The notes under the pieces were generated by a model. It worked only from the letters and a program-made list of their open reading frames with translations, ran no database searches and had not been told where the DNA came from. Below, one piece after another: positions 1 through 13,202 of a DNA stretch of 64,000 nucleotides. Origin of the DNA: Eurosta solidaginis (taxonomy: Eukaryota; Arthropoda; Insecta; Diptera; Tephritidae). The stretch is taken from positions 1-64,000 of the forward strand of contig NW_027137017.1 of NCBI RefSeq assembly GCF_040869045.1, read 5' to 3'. Both the position numbers and the translations under genes were made by a program. Every line of letters starts with the position of its first letter. The first letter of the stretch is position 1.

Positions 1-282
1 TTAACTTTAACTTTAACTTTAACTTTAACCTTAACTTTAACTTTAACTTTCATTTTAACTTTATCTTTATTTTTAACTTTAACTTTAACTTTAACTTTTA
101 ATTTAACTTTAACATTCACTTTAACTTTAACTTTAAATTTAACTTTAGCTTTAACTTTAACTTTAACTTTAGCTTTAACTTTAACTTTAACTTTAAATTT
201 AACTTTAACTTTAACTTTAACTTTCACTTTAACTTTAACTTTATTTTTAACTTTAACATTCACTTTAACTTTAACTTTTCTT
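1..282. repeat. Right-end fragment of an N-type higher-order unit
   Basis: The window opens inside a unit whose order of variants (TTTCAT, TTTATC, TTTATTTTTAAC, AACATTCAC, AAATTTAAC, TTTAGC twice, AACATTCAC, then CTTTTCTT at 275-282) also occurs at the right ends of the units finishing at 23010 and 33346. Its left part lies outside the window. The terminal box here is the simpler form without AAG. Confidence 0.7.
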
Positions 283-3094
283 TAACTTTAACTTTAACTT
301 TAACTTTAACTTTAATTAACTTTAACTTTAATTTTAACTTTAACTTTAACTTTAACTTTAACGTTAACTTTAACTTTAACTTTAATTTTAACTTTAACTT
401 TAACTTTAACTTTAACTTTCACTTTAACGTTAACCTTAACTTTAACTTTAACTTTAACGTTAACTTTAACTTTAAATTTAACTTTAACTTTAACTTTAAC
501 TTTAACTTTAACTTTAACTTTAACGTTAACTTTAACTTTAACTTTAATTTTAACTTTAACTTTAACTTTAACTTTAACTTTAACTTTAACTTTAACTTTA
601 ACTTTAACTTTAACGTTAACTTTCACTTTAACGTTAACCTTAACTTTAACTTTAACTTTAACGTTAACTTTAACTTTAAATTTAACTTTAACTTTAACTT
701 TAACTTTAACTTTAACTTTAACGTTAACTTTAACTTTAACTTTAATTTTAACTTTAACTTTAACTTTAACTTTAACTTTAACTTTAACTTTAACTTTAAC
801 GTTAACTTTAACTTTAACTTTAATTTTAACTTTAACTTTAACTTTAACTTTAACTTTAACTTTAACTTTAACTTTAACTTTAACTTTAACGTTAACTTTA
901 ACTTTAAATTTAACTTTAACTTTAACTTTAACTTTAACTTTAACTTTAACTTTAACTTTAACGTTAACTTTAACTTTAACTTTAATTTTAACTTTAACTT
1001 TAACTTTAACTTTAATTTTAACTTTAACTTTAACTTTAACTTTAACGTTAACTTTAACTTTAACTTTAATTTTAACTTTAACTTTAACTTTAACTTTAAC
1101 TTTAACTTTAACTTTCACTTTAACGTTAACCTTAACTTTAACTTTAACTTTAACGTTAACTTTAACTTTAAATTTAACTTTAACTTTAACTTTAACTTTA
1201 ACTTTAACTTTAACGTTAACTTTAACTTTAACTTTAATTTTAACTTTAACTTTAACTTTAACTTTAACTTTAACTTTAACTTTAACGTTAACTTTAACTT
1301 TAACTTTAATTTTAACTTTAACTTTAACTTTAACTTTAACTTTCACTTTAACGTTAACTTTAACTTTAACTTTAACTTTAACTTTAACTTTAACGTTAAC
1401 TTTAACTTTAACTTTAATTTTAACTTTAACTTTAACTTTAACTTTAACTTTAACTTTAAATTTAACTTTAATTATAACTTTAACTTTAACTTTAACTTTA
1501 ACTTTAACTTTAACTTTAACTTTAACTTTAACTTTAACTTTAACTTTAACTTTAACTTTAACTTTAACGTTAACTTTAACTTTAATTTTAACTTTAACTT
1601 TAAATTTAACTTTAACTTTAACTTTAACTTTCACTTTAACGTTAACTTTAACTTTAACTTTAACTTTAACTTTAACTTTAACTTTAACGTTAACTTTAAC
1701 TTTAACTTTAACTTTAACTTTAACTTTAACTTTAACTTTAACTTTAAGTTAACTTTAACTTTAATTTTAACTTTAATTTTAACTTTAACTTTAACTTTAA
1801 CTTTAAATTTAACTTTAATTTTAACTTTAACTTTAACTTTAACTTTAACTTTAACGTTAACTTTAACTTTAACTTTAATTTTAACTTTAACTTTAACTTT
1901 AACTTTCACTTTAACGTTAACTTTAACTTTAACTTTAACTTTAACTTTAACTTTAACTTTAACTTTAACTTTAACTTTAACTTTAACTTTAACTTTAACG
2001 TTAACTTTAACTTTTACTTTAACTTTAACTTTAACTTTAACTTTAACTTTAACTTTAACGTTAACTTTAACTTTAACTTTAATTTTAACTTTAACTTTAA
2101 CTTTAACTTTAACTTTAACTTTAACTTTAACTTTCACTTTAACTTTAACTTTAACTTTAACTTTAACTTTAAATTTAACTTTAATTTTAATTTTAACTTT
2201 AACTTTAACTTTAACGTTAACTTTAACTTTAACTTTAATTTTAACTTTAACTTTAACTTTAACTTTAACTTTAACTTTAACTTTAAATTTAACTTTAACT
2301 TTAACTTTAACGTTAACTTTAATTTTAACTTTAATTTTAACTTTAACTTTAACTTTAACTTTAACTTTAACTTTAACTTTAAATTTAACTTTAATTTTAA
2401 CTTTAACTTTAACTTTAACTTTCACTTTAACTTTAACGTTAACTTTAACTTTAACTTTAATTTTAACTTTAACTTTAACTTTAACTTTAACTTTAACTTT
2501 AAATTTAACTTTAACTTTCACTTTAACGTTAACTTTAACTTTAATTTTAACTTTAACTTTAACTTTAACTTTAACTTTAACTTTAACTTTAAATTTAACT
2601 TTAACTTTAATTTTAACTTTCACTTTAACGTTAACTTTAACTTTAACTTTAATTTTAACTTTAACTTTAACTTTAACTTTAACTTTAACTTTAACTTTAA
2701 CTTTAACTTTAACTTTAACTTTAACTTTAACTTTAACTTTAACTTTAACTTTAACTTCAACTTTAACTTTAACTTTAACTTTAACGTTAACTTTAACTTT
2801 AACTTTAATTTTAACTTTAACTTTAACTTTAACTTTCACTTTCACTTTAACGTTAACTTTAACTTTAACTTTAACTGTAACTTTAACTTTCACTTTAACG
2901 TTAACTTTAACTTTAACTTTAATTTTAACTTTAACTTTAACTTTATTTTTAACTTTAACTTTAACTTTAACTTTCGCTTTAACTTTAACTTTAACTTTAA
3001 CTTTAACTTTAACTTTAACTTTAACTTTAACTTTAACGTTAACTTTAACTTTAACTTTCATTTTAACTTTAACTTTAACTTTCGCTTTAACTTT

Positions 3095-4609
3095 GTACAT
3101 TCACTTTAACTTTAACTTTAACTTTAACTTTAACTTTAACTTTAACTTTAACTTTAACTTTAACTTTAACTTTAACTTTAACTTTAACTTTAACTTTAAC
3201 TTTAACTTTAACTTTAACTTTAACTTTAACTTTAACTTTAACTTTAACTTTAACTTTAACTTTAACTTTAACTTTAACTTTAACTTTAACTTTAACTTTA
3301 ACTTTAACTTTAACTATAACTTCAACTTTAACTTTAACTTTAACTTTAACTGTGACTTTAACTTTAACTTTAAATTTAACTCTAACTTTAACTTTAGCTT
3401 TAACTTTAACTTTAACTTTAACTTTAACTTTAACTTTAACTTTAACTTTAACTTTAACTTTAACTTTAACTTTAACTTTAACTTTAACTTTAACTTTAAC
3501 TTTAACGTTAACTTTAACTTTAACTTTAACTTTAACTTTAAATTTAACTTTAACTTTAACTTTAACAACTTTAACTTTAATGTTAACTTTAACTTTAACT
3601 TTAACTTTAAACTTAACTTTAACTTTAACAACTTTAACTTTAACTTTAACTTTAGCTTTAACTTTAACTTTAACTTTAACTTTAACTTTAACTTTAGCTT
3701 TAACTTTAACGTTAACTTTAACTTTAACTTTAACTTTAATTTTAACTTTAACTTTAACTTTAACTTTAACTTTAACTTTAACTTTAACTTTAACTTTAAT
3801 TTTAACTTTAACTTTAACTTTAACTTTAACTTTAACTTTAACATTCACTTTAACGTTAACTTTAACTTTAATTTTAACTTTAACTTTAACTTTAACTTTA
3901 ACTTTAAATTTAACTTTAACTTTAACTTTAACGTTAACTTTAACTTTAATTTCAACTTTAACTTTAACTTTAACTTTAACTTTAACAACTTTAACTTTAA
4001 CTTTAGCTTTAACTTTAACTTTTGCTTTAACTTTAACTTTAACTTTAACTTTAACTTTAACTTCAACTTTAACTTTAACTTTAACTTTAACTTAACTTTA
4101 ACTTTAACTTTAACTTTAACTTTAACGTTAACTTTAACTTTAACTTTAACTTTAATTTTAACTTTAACTTTAACTTTAACTTTAACTTTAACTTTCACTT
4201 TAACTTTAACTTTATTTTTAACTTTAGCTTTAACTTTAACTTTCGCTTTAACTTTAACTTTAACTTTAACTTTAACTTTAACTTTAACTTTAACTTCAAC
4301 TTTAACTTTAACTTTAATTTTAACTTTATTTTTAACTTTAACTTTAACTTTCGCTTTAACTTTAACATTCACTTTAACTTTAACTTTAACTTTAACTTTA
4401 TTTTTAACTTTAACTTTAACTTTCGCTTTAACTTTAACTTTAACTTTAACTTTAACTTTCACTTTAACTTTAACTTTATTTTTAACTTTAACTTTAACTT
4501 TAACTTTAACTTTCGCTTTAACTTTAACTTTAACTTTTACTTTAACTTTGACTTTGACTTTAACTTTAACTTTCATTTTAACTTTAACTTTAACTTTCGC
4601 TTTAACTTT
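3095..4609. repeat. A-type higher-order unit, copy 1 (1515 bp)
   Basis: The unit runs from one GTACATTCAC box to the base before the next. In order it holds a pure hexamer run, a TTCAAC, a TGTGAC, AAATTTAACTC, TTTAGC, AACGTTAAC (at 3504), AACAAC half-units, AATGTTAAC, AAACTTAAC, a TTTTGC, a five-base AACTTAAC slip, then several TTTATTTTTAAC and TTTCGC variants. The copy at 8413 shows the same order. It acts as an empty paralogue of the retrotransposon insertion site. Confidence 0.85.
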
Positions 4610-7502
4610 GTACATTCACTTTAACTTCAACTTTAACTTTAACTTTAACTTTAACTTTAACTTTAGCTTTAACTTCAACTTTAACTTTAACTTTAACTTT
4701 AACTGTGACTTTAACTTTAACTTTAAATTTAACTTTAATTTTAACTTTGACTTTAACTTTAACTTTAACTTTAACGTTAACTTTAACTTTAACTTTAATT
4801 TTAACTTTAACTTTAACTTTAACTTTAACTTTAACTTTAACTTTCACTTTAACTTTAACTTTAACTTTAACTTTAAATTTAACTTTAATTTTAACTTTAA
4901 CTTTAACTTTAACGTTAATTTTAACTTTAACTTTAATTTTAACTTTGACTTTAACTTTAACTTTAACTTTAACTTTAAATTTAACTTTAACTTTAACTTT
5001 AACGTTAACTTTAATTTTAACTTTAATTTTAACTTTAACTTTAACTTTAACTTTAAATTTAACTTTAATTTTAACTTTAACTTTAACTTTCGCTTTAACT
5101 TTGTACATTCACTTTAACTTCAACTTTAACTTTAACTTTAACTTTAACTTTAACTTTAGCTTTAACTTTAACTTTAACTTTAACTTTAACTTTCACTTTA
5201 ACGTTAACTTTAACTTTAACTTTAACGTTAACTTTAACTTTAACTTTAACTTTAACTTTAACGTTAACTTTAACTTTAACTTTAATTTTAACTTTAACTT
5301 TAACTTTAACTTTAACTTTAACTTTCACTTTAACTTTAACTTTAACTTTAACTTTAAATTTAACTTTAATTTTAACTTTAACTTTAACTTTAACGTTAAT
5401 TTTAACTTTAACTTTAATTTTAACTTTGACTTTAACTTTAACTTTAACTTTAACTTTAAATTTAACTTTAACTTTAACTTTAACGTTAACTTTAATTTTA
5501 ACTTTAATTTTAACTTTAACTTTAACTTTAACTTTAAATTTAACTTTAATTTTAACTTTAACTTTAACTTTAACGTTAACTTTAACTTTAATTTTAACTT
5601 TAACTTTAACTTTAACTTTCACTTTAACGTTAACTTTAACTTTAATTTTAACTTTAACTTTAACTTTAACTTTAACTTTAACTTTAACTTTAAATTTAAC
5701 TTTAACTTTAACTTTAACTTTCACTTTAACGTTAACTTTAACTTTAACTTTAATTTTAACTTTAACTTTAACTTTAACTTTAACTTTAACTTTAACTTTA
5801 ACTTTAACTTTAACTTTAACTTTAACTTTAACTTTAACTTTAACTTCAACTTTAACTTTAACTTTAACTTTAACTTTAACGTTAACTTTAACTTTAATTT
5901 TAACTTTAACTTTAACTTTAACTTTAACTTTAACTTTAACTTTAACTTTAACTTTCACTTTCACTTTAACGTTAACTTTAACTTTAACTTTAACTTTAAC
6001 TTTAACTTTAACTTTAACTTTCACTTTAACGTTAACTTTAACTTTAACTTTAATTTTAACTTTAACTTTAACTTTAACTTTAACTTTAACTTTAACTTTA
6101 ACTTTAACTTTAACTTTATTTTTAACTTTAACTTTAACTTTAACTTTCGCTTTAACTTTAACTTTAACTTTAACTTTAACGTTAACTTTAACTTTAACTT
6201 TCATTTTAACTTTAACTTTAACTTTCGCTTTAACTTTGTACATTCACTTTAACTTTAACTTTAACTTTAACTTTAACTTTAACTTTAACTTTAACTTTAA
6301 CTTTAATTTTAACTTTAACTTTAACTTTAACTTTAACTTTAACTTTAACTTTAACTTTAACTTTAAATTTAACTTTAACTTTAACTTTAACTTTAACTTT
6401 AACTTTAACTTTAACTTTAACTTTAACTTTAACTTTAACTTTAACTTTAACTTTAACTTTAACTTTAACTTTAACTTTAACTTTAACTTTAACTTTAGCT
6501 TTAACTTCAACTTTAACTTTAACTTTAACTTTAACTGTGACTAACTTTAACTTTAAATTTAACTTTAACTTTAACTTTAGCTTTAACTTTAACTTTAACT
6601 TTAACTTTAACTTTAACTTTAACTTTAACTTTAACTTTAACTTTAACTTTAACGTTAACTTTAACTTTAACTTTAACTTTAACTTTAAATTTAACTTTAA
6701 CTTTAACTTTAACAACTTTAACTTTAACTTTAACGTTAACTTTAACTTTCACTTTAACTTTAACTTTAAATTTAACTTTAACTTTAACAACTTTAACTTT
6801 AACTTTAACTTTAACTTTAGCTTTAACTTTAACTTTAACTTTAACTTTGGCTTTAACTTTAACGTTAACTTTAACTTTAACTTTAACTTTAACTTTAACT
6901 TTAACTTTAACTTTAACTTTAACTTTAACTTTGGCTTTAACTTTAACGTTAACTTTAACTTTAACTTTAACTTTAACTTTAACTTTAACTTTAACTTTAA
7001 CTTTAACTTTAACTTTAACTTTAACTTTAACTTTAACTTTATCTTCAACTTTCACTTTAACGTTAACTTTAACTTTAACTTTAATTTTAACTTTAACTTT
7101 AACTTTAACTTTAACTTTAACTTTAAATTTAACTTTAACTTTAATTTTAACTTTAACTTTAACTTTAACTTTAACTTTAACTTTAACTTTAACGTTAACT
7201 TTAACTTTAACTTTAATTTTAACTTTAACGTTAACTTTAACTTTAATTTTAACTTTAACTTTAACTTTAACTTTAACTTTAAATTTAACTTTAACTTTAA
7301 TTTTAACTTTAACTTTAACTTTAACTTTAACTTTAACTTTAACGTTAACTTTAACTTTAACTTTAATTTTAACTTTAACTTTAACTTTAACTTTAACTTT
7401 AACTTTAACTTTAACTTTAACTTTAACTTTAACTTTCACTTTAACGTTAACTTTAACTTTAACTTTAACTTTAACTTTAACTTTAACGTTAACTTTAACT
7501 TT

Positions 7503-7509
7503 AAATTAC
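7503..7509. repeat. AAATTAC box, copy 1 of 4
   Basis: AAATTAC breaks the hexamer phase here and at 18588, 24962 and 30240. Each copy is preceded by AACGTTAACTTTAACTTT. Each is followed 110-205 bases later by AACGTTAACTTTATC. The shared surroundings mark four copies of one junction rather than chance substitutions. Confidence 0.75.
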
Positions 7510-8412
7510 TTTAACTTTAACTTTAACTTTAACTTTAACTTTAACTTTAACTTTAACTTTAACATTAACTTTAACTTTAACTTTAACTTTAACGTTAACT
7601 TTAACTTTAACTTTAATTTTAACTTTAACTTTAACTTTAACTTTAACTTTAACTTTAACGTTAACTTTATCTTTAACTTTAACTTTAACTTTAACTTTAA
7701 CTTTAACTTTAACTTTAACTTTAACTTTAACTTTAACTTTAACTTTAACTTTAACTTTAACGTTAACTTTAACTTTAACTTTAATTTTAACTTTAACTTT
7801 AACTTTAACTTTAACTTTAACTTTCACTTTAACGTTAACTTTAACTTTAATTTTAACTTTAACTTTAACTTTAACTTTAACTTTAACTTTAACTTTAAAT
7901 TTAACTTTAACTTTAATTTTAACTTTCACTTTAACGTTAACTTTAACTTTAACTTTAATTTTAACTTTAACTTTAACTTTAACTTTAACTTTAACTTTAA
8001 CTTTAACTTTAACTTTAACTTTAACTTTAACTTTAACTTTAACTTTAACTTTAACTTTAACTTTAACTTCAACTTTAACTTTAACTTTAACTTTAACGTT
8101 AACTTTAACTTTAACTTTAATTTTAACTTTAACTTTAACTTTAACTTTCACTTTCACTTTAACGTTAACTTTAACTTTAACTTTAACTGTAACTTTAACT
8201 TTCACTTTAACGTTAACTTTAACTTTAACTTTAATTTTAACTTTAACTTTAACTTTATTTTTAACTTTAACTTTAACTTTAACTTTCGCTTTAACTTTAA
8301 CTTTAACTTTAACTTTAACTTTAACTTTAACTTTAACTTTAACTTTAACTTTAACGTTAACTTTAACTTTAACTTTCATTTTAACTTTAACTTTAACTTT
8401 CGCTTTAACTTT

Positions 8413-9933
8413 GTACATTCACTTTAACTTTAACTTTAACTTTAACTTTAACTTTAACTTTAACTTTAACTTTAACTTTAACTTTAACTTTAACTTTAAC
8501 TTTAACTTTAACTTTAACTTTAACTTTAACTTTAACTTTAACTTTAACTTTAACTTTAACTTTAACTTTAACTTTAACTTTAACTTTAACTTTAACTTTA
8601 ACTTTAACTATAACTTCAACTTTAACTTTAACTTTAACTTTAACTGTGACTTTAACTTTAACTTTAAATTTAACTCTAACTTTAACTTTAGCTTTAACTT
8701 TAACTTTAACTTTAACTTTAACTTTAACTTTAACTTTAACTTTAACTTTAACTTTAACTTTAACTTTAACTTTAACTTTAACTTTAACTTTAACTTTAAC
8801 TTTAACTTTAACTTTAACGTTAACTTTAACTTTAACTTTAACTTTAACTTTAAATTTAACTTTAACTTTAACTTTAACAACTTTAACTTTAATGTTAACT
8901 TTAACTTTAACTTTAACTTTAAACTTAACTTTAACTTTAACAACTTTAACTTTAACTTTAACTTTAGCTTTAACTTTAACTTTAACTTTAACTTTAACTT
9001 TAACTTTAGCTTTAACTTTAACGTTAACTTTAACTTTAACTTTAACTTTAATTTTAACTTTAACTTTAACTTTAACTTTAACTTTAACTTTAACTTTAAC
9101 TTTAACTTTAATTTTAACTTTAACTTTAACTTTAACTTTAACTTTAACTTTAACATTCACTTTAACGTTAACTTTAACTTTAATTTTAACTTTAACTTTA
9201 ACTTTAACTTTAACTTTAAATTTAACTTTAACTTTAACTTTAACGTTAACTTTAACTTTAATTTCAACTTTAACTTTAACTTTAACTTTAACTTTAACTT
9301 TAACAACTTTAACTTTAACTTTAGCTTTAACTTTAACTTTTGCTTTAACTTTAACTTTAACTTTAACTTTAACTTTAACTTCAACTTTAACTTTAACTTT
9401 AACTTTAACTTAACTTTAACTTTAACTTTAACTTTAACTTTAACGTTAACTTTAACTTTAACTTTAACTTTAATTTTAACTTTAACTTTAACTTTAACTT
9501 TAACTTTAACTTTCACTTTAACTTTAACTTTATTTTTAACTTTAGCTTTAACTTTAACTTTCGCTTTAACTTTAACTTTAACTTTAACTTTAACTTTAAC
9601 TTTAACTTTAACTTTAACTTCAACTTTAACTTTAACTTTAATTTTAACTTTATTTTTAACTTTAACTTTAACTTTCGCTTTAACTTTAACATTCACTTTA
9701 ACTTTAACTTTAACTTTAACTTTATTTTTAACTTTAACTTTAACTTTCGCTTTAACTTTAACTTTAACTTTAACTTTAACTTTCACTTTAACTTTAACTT
9801 TATTTTTAACTTTAACTTTAACTTTAACTTTAACTTTCGCTTTAACTTTAACTTTAACTTTTACTTTAACTTTGACTTTGACTTTAACTTTAACTTTCAT
9901 TTTAACTTTAACTTTAACTTTCGCTTTAACTTT
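8413..9933. repeat. A-type higher-order unit, copy 2 (1521 bp)
   Basis: This copy is bounded by GTACATTCAC boxes at 8413 and 9934. It repeats the variant order of the unit at 3095, including AATGTTAAC, AAACTTAAC, TTTTGC and the AACTTAAC slip, and differs mainly by one or two hexamers in a few runs. AACGTTAAC lies 403 bases from the unit start, against 409 in copy 1. The shared context extends left of the box to about 7.8 kb, so this belongs to a larger duplication with an offset of about 5.3 kb. Confidence 0.85.
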
Positions 9934-12773
9934 GTACATTCACTTTAACTTCAACTTTAACTTTAACTTTAACTTTAACTTTAACTTTAGCTTTAACTTC
10001 AACTTTAACTTTAACTTTAACTTTAACTGTGACTTTAACTTTAACTTTAAATTTAACTTTAACTTTAACTTTAGCTTTAACTTTAACTTTAACTTTAACT
10101 TTAACTTTAACTTTAACTTTAACTTTAACTTTAACTTTAACTTTAACTTTAACTTTAACTTTAACGTTAACTTTAACTTTAACTTTAACTTTAACTTTAA
10201 CTTTAACTTTAAATTTAACTTTAAATTTAACTTTAACAACTTTAACTTTAACTTTAACCTTAACTTTAACTTTCACTTTAACTTTAACTTTAAATTTAAC
10301 TTTAACTTTAACAACTTTAACTTTAACTTTAGCTTTAACTTTAACTTTAACTTTAACTTTAACTTTGGCTTTAACTTTAACGTTAACTTTAACTTTAACT
10401 TTAACTTTAACTTTAACTTTAACTTTAACTTTAACTTTAACTTTAACTTTAACTTTAACTTTAACTTTAACTTTAACTTTTACTTTAACTTTAACTTTAA
10501 CTTCAACTTTCACTTTAACGTTAACTTTAACTTTAACTTTAATTTTAACTTTAACTTTAACTTTAACTTTAACTTTAACTTTAACTTTAACTTTAACTTT
10601 AACTTTAACTTTAACTTTAACTTTAACTTTAACTTTAACTTTAACTTTAACTTTAACTTTAACTTTAACTTTAAATTTAACTTTAACTTTAACTTTAACT
10701 TTAACTTTAACTTTAACTTTAACGTTAACTTTAACTTTAACTTTAATTTTAACTTTAACGTTAACTTTAACTTTAACTTTAATTTTAACTTTAACTTTAA
10801 CTTTAACTTTAACTTTAAATTTAACTTCAACTTTAACTTTAACTTTAACTTTAACTGTGACTTTAACTTTAACTTTAAATTTAACTCTAACTTTAACTTT
10901 AGCTTTAACTTTAACTTTAACTTTAACTTTAACTTTAACTTTAACTTTAACTTTAACTTTAACTTTAACTTTAACTTTAACTTTAACTTTAACGTTAACT
11001 TTAACTTTAACTTTAACTTTAACTTTAACTTTAAATTTAACTTTAACTTTAACTTTAACTTTAAATTTAACTTTAATTTTAACTTTAACTTTAACTTTAA
11101 CTTTAACTTTAACTTTAACTTTAACTTTAACTTTAACGTCAACTTTAACTTTAACTTTAATTTTAACTTTAACTTTAACTTTAACTTTCACTTTAACGTT
11201 AACTTTAACTTTAACTTTAACTTTAACTTTAACTTTAACTTTAACTTTAACGTTAACTTTAACTTTAACTTTAACTTTAACTTTAACTTTAACTTTAACT
11301 TTAACTTTAACTTTAACGTTAACTTTAACTTTAACTTTAATTTTAACTTTAACTTTAACTTTAACTTTAACTTTAACTTTAACTTTCACTTTAACTTTAA
11401 CTTTAACTTTAACTTTAACTTTAAATTTAACTTTAATTTTAATTTTAACTTTAACTTTAACTTTAACGTTAACTTTAACTTTAACTTTAATTTTAACTTT
11501 AACTTTAACTTTAACTTTAACTTTAAATTTAACTTTAACTTTAACTTTAACGTTAACTTTAATTTTAACTTTAATTTTAACTTTAACTTTAACTTTAACT
11601 TTAACTTTAACTTTAACTTTAACTTTAAATTTAACTTTAATTTTAACTTTAACTTTAACTTTAACTTTAACTTTAACGTTAACTTTAACTTTAACTTTAA
11701 TTTTAACTTTAACTTTAACTTTAACTTTAACTTTAACTTTAACTTTAACTTTAACTTTAAATTTAACTTTAACTTTCACTTTAACGTTAACTTTAACTTT
11801 AATTTTAACTTTAACTTTAACTTTAACTTTAACTTTAACTTTAAATTTAACTTTAACTTTAACTTTAACTTTCACTTTAACGTTAACTTTAACTTTAACT
11901 TTAATTTTAACTTTAACTTTAACTTTAACTTTAACTTTAACTTTAACTTTAACTTTAACTTTAACTTTAACTTTAACTTTAACTTTAACTTTAACTTTAA
12001 CTTTAACTTTAACTTCAACTTTAACTTTAACTTTAACTTTAACTTTAACGTTAACTTTAACTTTAACTTTAATTTTAACTTTAACTTTAACTTTAACTTT
12101 CACTTTCACTTTAACGTTAACTTTAACTTTAACTTTAACTTTAACTGTAACTTTAACATTCACTTTAACGTTAACTTTAACTTTAACTTTAATTTTAACT
12201 TTAACTTTAACTTTATTTTTAACTTTAACTTTAACTTTAACTTTCGCTTTAACTTTAACTTTAACTTTAACTTTAACTTTAACTTTAACTTTAACTTTAA
12301 CTTTAACTTTAACTTTAACTTTAACTTTAACGTTAACTTTAACTTTAACTTTCATTTTAACTTTAACTTTAACTTTCGCTTTAACTTTGTACATTCACTT
12401 TAACTTTAACTTTAACTTTAACTTTAACTTTAACCTTAACTTTAACTTTAACTTTAACTTTAACTTTAACTTTAACTTTAACTTTAACTCTAACTTTAAC
12501 TTTAACTTTAACTTTAACTTTAACTTTAACTTTAACTTTAACTTTAACTTTAACTTTAACTTTAACTTTAACTTTAACTTTAACTTTAACTTTAACTTTA
12601 ACTTTAACTTTAACTTTAACTTTAACTTCAACTTTAACTTTAACTTTAACTTTAACTGTGACTTTAACTTTAACTTTAAATTTAACTCTAACTTTAACTT
12701 CAGCTTTAACTTTAACTTTAACTTTAACTTTAACTTTAACTTTAACTTTAACTTTAACTTTAACTTTAACTTT

Positions 12774-13202
12774 GACGCAATAAGGAGGGAGGTCGGAAAA
12801 GAAGAAATCACTAGACCTCTCCGTGTCTCTGTGTTCGCAGCAAACCAAAGAGAACAGAAAATGGCGGTCGTCGAAGTGGACGAGAATATTGGCAACGCCC
12901 TACTCAAAAAAGGTTAAATTCCTATCGGATGGATACAGTGCCGAATCAGACAGCGAGCAGAAGTACAACGCTGCTTTAGGTGTCTCGGCTACGGACACCG
13001 GAAGGCAGAATGCAAGGGTCCAGACAGGAGTACCGCCTGCTGGAAGTGTGGGCAAAGCGGCCACAAAGCTTCGGCCTGTACCGCAGCTCCAAAATGTTAC
13101 CTGTGTAATACACAGAAGCTCGATCATGTCCCTGGATCTGGAGCATGCAGCATTTTCAGAGCGGCACTCGCTATTGCAAAGGCCAAAGTCTCAATTCAAT
13201 AG
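12774..13202 (+). pseudogene. ORF1 (Gag-like nucleic-acid-binding protein), C-terminal remnant
   Basis: In the frame beginning GAC at 12774, 47 codons precede a TAA at 12915-12917. The same frame then continues for 94 codons to a TAG at 13200-13202. Both parts read like one R1-clade ORF1 C-terminus: a charged segment, then IGWIQCRIRQR, then three zinc knuckles. Knuckle 1 is CX2CX4HX4C at 12972-13013, knuckle 2 has the same spacing at 13038-13079, and knuckle 3 is CX2CX6HX6C at 13095-13148. Such proteins bind element RNA and form the RNP. Most of the protein, including its start, is absent because of the 5' truncation, and the TAA is an additional break. The last 58 bases overlap ORF2 in another frame. 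The fragment cannot yield a normal ORF1 product. Confidence 0.85.

Larger units (their letters stand above)
1..12773. repeat. Hexanucleotide satellite (AACTTT)n, left arm
   Basis: A tandem array of AACTTT on the plus strand runs without a gene up to the retrotransposon. Hexamers with single changes are scattered through it; written in TTTAAC phase the common ones are GTTAAC, TTTCAC, TTTAAT, TTTAAA, TTTAGC, TTTGGC, TTTATC, TTCAAC and TTTCGC. There are also short phase breaks such as AACAAC (a half-unit) and AACTTAAC (a five-base unit). The plus strand is almost free of G, and the polarity never reverses. Variant order is not random: blocks around 2.5-4.6 kb and 7.8-9.9 kb match with an offset of about 5.3 kb, and a third match lies around the retrotransposon. 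Satellite identity is seen directly. Chromosomal position is not determinable. Confidence 0.97.

Noticed and set aside
312..1634. Lys-Val alternating frames on the minus strand as possible structural or nucleic-acid-binding proteins
   Set aside because: They are translations of GTTAAA repeats, and isolated I, N, F or A residues follow the variant hexamers. Nothing suggests a promoter, conserved start or domain.
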